Assembly: GCA_011390615.1 (NCBI GenBank)
Contig: JAABSB010000005.1
Span: 1-47,453 of the forward strand
Direction of reading: 5' to 3'
Source: Desulfotignum sp.
Lineage (GTDB): Bacteria > Desulfobacterota > Desulfobacteria > Desulfobacterales > Desulfobacteraceae
DNA length: 47,453 nt
Both the position numbers and the translations under genes were made by a program. Under the pieces are notes generated by a model, which ran no database searches, had not been told where the DNA came from, and was given only the letters and a program-made list of their open reading frames with translations. Below, one piece after another: positions 43,725 to 47,453 of this stretch; positions within the stretch are counted from its first letter, which is position 1, and every line of letters starts with the position of its first letter.

Positions 43725-45830
43725 ATGAAAAATATCACACTCAGGTACAAGATACTGCTGGGCGCATTATTGCTCGTGGTGACTGTGAGTGCGGCCATCA
43801 CCACCGTTGTTTCTGTGCTTGTAATCCAGCAGAACAAGGACAGTGTCCGCATGTCCCTGGATAAATCAGTATCCGTTATCCAGGAGCAGATTGTCGAACG
43901 CCGGCAAGCATTTGCAGCATCCATGCAGCACATGGCTGCAGCCAACAAGCTTGGGGAGGATGTAAAATTTCTCATGGAATTTGCAGACAGCGATCTTTCC
44001 ATGACAGGCAATTCTTTTGCCACCATCGGCAAGGCCATCACCAATACCGGGATCATTGAAAAACTGTTCAGTGTAAGGGTGTACAGCACGGAAGGAGATC
44101 TGATCTGTTTTTTTGAAAAAACAGCAGACCAAAAACATGTCATGGGGTTTGTGCACCAGACAGATTTTCATTTCCGGTCCTTTGGGCCGGAAGACACCTA
44201 TGACCAGATAAAGATGGTTCAGGCCCCGGCTGTGCAGGGAGTTTCCCTTTCATCTGCCTATACAGGGGCGGTGCCGACCGATGTGACTTCCGGTTTCACC
44301 ATTGACGGGGGCCAGATCAGCATCGAAACCCTTGTACCGGTCCATGCCAATGTGTACAGCCGGGAACTGGAAAAAAGTGTGCCCAGACAATTTGGGTTTG
44401 TCCGGGCGGTGATGCAGCTGGAACAGGGGTTTGTGGACCGGATGGGCCGGATTACCGGCATGCAGATAAATTTTTTTACCGATGAGGGGTTTGCAGCCGG
44501 CCATCTGGAACAGTATCAAAACGCAGATCTCAAAGAGATTCCCGGAACCGCTGATCCGGGATGGGAAATACAGAACCAGGTATCGTACTTTTCTGAGATC
44601 ATCCTGGACAACACCCGGTACTACCAGTCCCTGCTGCCTTTTTATGAGAATATGAACAGAATCGGCAGCCTGGCTGTCCTGCAGTCCGATGCAATCGTCA
44701 AGGCCAATGCCCGGCAGATGATTTTCATGATCAGTCTGGTGGCCCTTGCCTGTGTCGTTCTGGTAATTCCTGTGGCATGGATCGTTTCCGCCCGTGTGGT
44801 GAATCCGTTGATCCGCATTGTGGAAAAACTCAAGGACATTGCCGAAGGAGAAGGGGATCTGACCACGCGGCTGGAGGTCACCTCGAAAGATGAAGTGGGC
44901 CAGGTGGCCCAGTGGTTCAATACCTTTATCAATAAAATTCATGCCCTGATCCAGGATGTGGCAAAAAATGCAGACACATTGAACCGGAACTCCACCACCC
45001 TCAAAGAACTGTCCGAGACCATGGCATCCGGTGCTGAACAGACATCAGACCGGGCCGATTCCGTATCAGCGGCCAGCGAAGAGATGAACGTGTCCATGAC
45101 CTCTGTGGCTGCGGCCATGGAACAGTCTGCCGCCAGCATGTCTTCCATTTCAGATGCCACAGCAGAAATGACCCGCACCATTACCCATGTCTCTGAAAAT
45201 ACTGCACAGGCCCGGCAGATTACAGACCAGGTGGTGGAAAAAACCAGAGATGCATCCAACCAGATTGGCGAGCTGGGTACGGCAGCAGATGAGATCGGCC
45301 AGGTGGTGGAAACCATCACCGATATTTCCGGACAGGTCAACCTGCTGGCCCTGAACGCCACCATTGAAGCCGCCAGGGCCGGCGAGGCTGGCAGGGGATT
45401 TGCCGTTGTGGCCAATGAGATCAAGGGGCTGGCATCCCAGACCGCCACTGCCAGCCATGATATCAAGGAAAAGGTTGTCAATATCAGAAATTCCACTGAA
45501 AAGACGGTATCCCAGATAGATGAGGTTTCCCAGGTGGTGAACCGGGTCAATGAGATCGTGCAGGTCATTGCCGGGGCAGTGGAAGAGCAGTCGACATTCA
45601 CCCGTAACATGTCTGAAAACATCCTTCAGGTTTCTGAAGGCATTGAGAAAATCAACACCAATATTTCCCAGAGTACATCAGTATCTGCAGAAATCGCCCA
45701 GGACATCACAGGTGTTACTGCGGCTGCCCGGGAAATGAGCAAAAACTCCACTGCTGTGGATACCCGGTCCAAAGAGTTGTCGGATCTGGCACAAACCCTC
45801 ATGACCCTGGTTAAAAAATTCAGGATTTGA
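43725..45830 (+). CDS. Methyl-accepting chemotaxis protein
   Basis: A 701-residue transmembrane chemoreceptor. Helix 1 spans about 10-33. A periplasmic ligand domain (about 34-325) of Cache-like layout follows, then helix 2 (about 333-357), a HAMP domain (358-410) and a long signalling coiled coil with the conserved tip '[20 protein letters not shown]'. The protein has no obvious CheR-binding pentapeptide at its end. It lies between the amine island and a BCCT transporter, so it could mediate taxis to a betaine-like ligand; that is inference. AAGGAT lies upstream of the ATG. Confidence 0.93.
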   Translation: MKNITLRYKILLGALLLVVTVSAAITTVVSVLVIQQNKDSVRMSLDKSVSVIQEQIVERRQAFAASMQHMAAANKLGEDVKFLMEFADSDLSMTGNSFATIGKAITNTGIIEKLFSVRVYSTEGDLICFFEKTADQKHVMGFVHQTDFHFRSFGPEDTYDQIKMVQAPAVQGVSLSSAYTGAVPTDVTSGFTIDGGQISIETLVPVHANVYSRELEKSVPRQFGFVRAVMQLEQGFVDRMGRITGMQINFFTDEGFAAGHLEQYQNADLKEIPGTADPGWEIQNQVSYFSEIILDNTRYYQSLLPFYENMNRIGSLAVLQSDAIVKANARQMIFMISLVALACVVLVIPVAWIVSARVVNPLIRIVEKLKDIAEGEGDLTTRLEVTSKDEVGQVAQWFNTFINKIHALIQDVAKNADTLNRNSTTLKELSETMASGAEQTSDRADSVSAASEEMNVSMTSVAAAMEQSAASMSSISDATAEMTRTITHVSENTAQARQITDQVVEKTRDASNQIGELGTAADEIGQVVETITDISGQVNLLALNATIEAARAGEAGRGFAVVANEIKGLASQTATASHDIKEKVVNIRNSTEKTVSQIDEVSQVVNRVNEIVQVIAGAVEEQSTFTRNMSENILQVSEGIEKINTNISQSTSVSAEIAQDITGVTAAAREMSKNSTAVDTRSKELSDLAQTLMTLVKKFRI

Positions 45831-45851
45831 TGCAGTTGTATCATGAATATA

Positions 45852-45882
45852 ACAGGCCCCCCCTGTCCGGCTGGCTTGCCGG
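45852..45882 (+). terminator. Two small hairpins after the chemoreceptor gene
   Basis: ACAGG-CCCCC-CCTGT (45852-45866) is followed at once by CCGGC-TGGCTT-GCCGG (45867-45882). No clear T-run follows, so termination would be weak or Rho-assisted. Confidence 0.3.
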
Positions 45883-45932
45883 GGTGGGAAATTTTAAAAC
45901 CCGTTAATTCAAAGGAAAAAGGAGTTGTTTTT

Positions 45933-46113
45933 ATGAAAGACAGGTTTGATACAGATTATCAGGTGGGACAGGACAATCTAAAAAAATGGGGCATGGATGT
46001 CTATCCTGTTTTTTTTTGTTGTGGCTTCCCTCGTCGTCGTTAGTATTATTCTAACTTTGTGGAATCCGGTAGAAGCCAAAAAGGTGTTTGACTGGTCAAA
46101 TCATGGACCATAG
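45933..46113 (+). pseudogene. Decayed N-terminus of a BCCT transporter (frameshift in a T-run)
   Basis: A good ribosome site (AAAAAGGAG) and ATG begin 'MKDRFDTDYQVGQDNLKKWG', the usual pre-TM1 region of BCCT betaine/choline carriers. The frame then breaks at a run of nine T (46009-46017), giving a stop at 46041. With eight T the text goes on as PVFFVVASLVVVSIILTLWNPVEAKKVFDW, a plausible BCCT helix 1, before a TAG at 46111. The next gene has its own complete helix 1, so this is a leftover of a second carrier and not a missing start of that gene. A homopolymer sequencing error could explain the frameshift but not the early stop. Confidence 0.65.
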
Positions 46114-46146
46114 AAAATTTTGACTTATTAAAAGGAGGATTTAACC

Positions 46147-47453
46147 TTGGAGAATAATAGTAAAAGTAGTGCAAAGATGACTTTTTGGATTGCACTTGTA
46201 GTAATGATTCCATTTGTATTTTTTGGCGTTTCCGCACCCGAATCATTCGGTAAAGCTGCTGATGCAGTATTCAAATACATGAAGGAAGCATGGGGCTGGA
46301 CTTTTATCATGGGCGCCAGCATTTTCCTTTTCCTGACTGTGTTTTTACTGCTCAGCCCTGTAGGTGAAATCAGGCTGGGTGGAGATGATGAAAGACCGGG
46401 ATACTCCAATTTGGCCTGGTTCGCTATGCTTTTTAGCTGCGGTATGGGTATTGGTCTGCTTTTCTGGGGTGTTTCCGAACCGATCTGGCACTATATGTGG
46501 CCGCCTCACGGTGAAGCAAAAACTGCTGGGACAGTGCACCTGGCCATGCAGTACGCTTTCTTCCACTGGGGGTTTCATCCCTGGGCTATTTATGCGGTAG
46601 TTGCCGCTTCCCTGGCTTATTTTTCTTATCGTAAGGGATTACCGATGCTGCTTAGTTCCTGCCTTGAGCCGATCCTCGGCCGTAAGGGCATTGAGGGCCC
46701 CTGGGGGATGCTGATTAATATAATCGGTGTTTTTGCCACCCTCTTTGGCCTGGCGACTTCTCTCGGTCTTGGCGCCATGCAGATTGGCGCCGGCCTGCAA
46801 GAGTTGTTCGGCTTTACAAGTGGCCCGGCATTGTGGGTGGCCATCGTTATAATAACCTCGATTATAGCGCTTATCTCCACATCAACTGGTATTGACCGCG
46901 GTATTAAGTATCTCAGCCAGATCAATATTGTAGTTGCCGTGTTGTTAATGCTGCTGGTATTTATTGTCGGTCCAACACTGTTCATTCTTAACCTGTTAAC
47001 CCAGGCGACCGGTGATTACCTGCAGAACATTATCCAGATGTCCTTTGGTCTTGATGCTGCAGGCGCCGGCACAGAAGGCTGGTATAATGCCTGGACCGTT
47101 TTTTACTGGGCATGGTGGATCGCCTGGGCTCCCTTTGTCGGGACTTTTATTGCCCGTGTATCACGCGGACGCACCATCCGTAACTTTATTGTCGGGGTTA
47201 TGCTTGTCCCGGTGGCAGTAAGCATGGTCTGGTTTGCTGTCTTTGGCGGTTCTGCCCTGTACCAGACTGTTTTTGAAGGTAATGAAGCAATTATGGCAGC
47301 TGTCAATAAAGATTCTGCCCTGGGTTTCTTTGCGGCACTGCAGGGATTCCCGTTATCAGGCCTGCTGGTTGCTGTGGCGATGTTCTCGGTTGCGGTATTT
47401 TTCATTACATCCTCCGACTCGGGAACCTATGTTAACGGCATGTTAACCTCTGG
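46147..47453 (+). CDS. BCCT-family betaine/choline/carnitine transporter (3' end cut)
   Basis: Sodium- or proton-coupled uptake carrier for quaternary ammonium compounds; 435 codons are visible and the frame is open to the window end. It shows 'LAWFAMLFSCGMGIGLLFW', where the GMGIG motif is typical of Na+-coupled betaine carriers, and the family signature 'WTVFYWAWWIAWAPFVGTF' with IARVSRGRTIRNF. Near the end is 'ITSSDSGTYVNGMLTS', another conserved block. TTG at 46147 is the start because GGAGG lies 8 bases upstream. It is 33 bases beyond the decayed copy. It fits the amine-use theme of the neighbouring operons. Confidence 0.92.
   Translation, partial: MENNSKSSAKMTFWIALVVMIPFVFFGVSAPESFGKAADAVFKYMKEAWGWTFIMGASIFLFLTVFLLLSPVGEIRLGGDDERPGYSNLAWFAMLFSCGMGIGLLFWGVSEPIWHYMWPPHGEAKTAGTVHLAMQYAFFHWGFHPWAIYAVVAASLAYFSYRKGLPMLLSSCLEPILGRKGIEGPWGMLINIIGVFATLFGLATSLGLGAMQIGAGLQELFGFTSGPALWVAIVIITSIIALISTSTGIDRGIKYLSQINIVVAVLLMLLVFIVGPTLFILNLLTQATGDYLQNIIQMSFGLDAAGAGTEGWYNAWTVFYWAWWIAWAPFVGTFIARVSRGRTIRNFIVGVMLVPVAVSMVWFAVFGGSALYQTVFEGNEAIMAAVNKDSALGFFAALQGFPLSGLLVAVAMFSVAVFFITSSDSGTYVNGMLTS

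Noticed and set aside
45852-45882. CRISPR or tandem repeat array in the GC-rich stretch after the chemoreceptor
   Set aside because: Only two unrelated small hairpins; no repeated units with spacers here or elsewhere in the window.

Overview
This window most likely comes from an anaerobic, sulfate-reducing desulfobacterium (Desulfobacteraceae-like). That is an inference from gene content: two non-pyrrolysine MttB-type methyltransferases, a tungsten/molybdenum-type aldehyde:ferredoxin oxidoreductase, ETF-linked amine oxidation, sigma-54 control and many signalling proteins. No rRNA, tRNA, CRISPR array or phage gene was seen.

Region 1 (1-6.7 kb, minus strand): one operon reading aldehyde oxidoreductase, MttB-family methyltransferase, Tat-exported peptide/nickel-type solute-binding protein, DppB-type permease with an unusual inserted domain, and DppC-type permease (cut by the window edge). 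It looks like an uptake and demethylation module for a methylated amine. Region 2 (6.9-16.3 kb): glpD overlapping a FapA-like protein with a pseudo-receiver domain, a PAS-PAS-LuxR protein, a lone response regulator, a histidine-kinase remnant, a diguanylate cyclase, a ModF-like ATPase with a structured leader, and a HAD phosphatase. Region 3 (16.3-24.9 kb): htpX, a K+ channel, a DUF3124 lipoprotein-like or secreted protein, endonuclease IV, asd, and a KtrB/KtrA-type K+ uptake operon ending in a truncated sensor. Three copies of a palindromic/hairpin element sit right at gene ends here and bracket the K+ uptake operon.

Region 4 (24.9-47.5 kb): a quaternary/tertiary amine island built around a PAS-sigma54 activator. 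Leftward from it run MttB2, a DAO-type flavoprotein, a DUF1638-hydantoinase fusion and an OFA-type MFS transporter. Rightward run a branched-chain-type ABC transporter (binding protein, two ATPases, two permeases), a dimethylglycine/sarcosine dehydrogenase-like FAD-GcvT protein, and EtfB/EtfA, closed by a strong terminator. Both divergent transcripts have a good -24/-12 promoter, so the activator probably controls both. Beyond the terminator lie a universal stress protein, a chemoreceptor, a decayed BCCT transporter fragment and an intact BCCT transporter cut by the window end.

Working model (inference): betaine-like compounds enter through the ABC or BCCT systems. MttB2 removes one methyl group to a corrinoid protein encoded elsewhere. 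The FAD-GcvT dehydrogenase and the DAO flavoprotein then remove further methyls, with electrons passing to ETF. No corrinoid protein, corrinoid reactivase or second methyltransferase is visible in the window.
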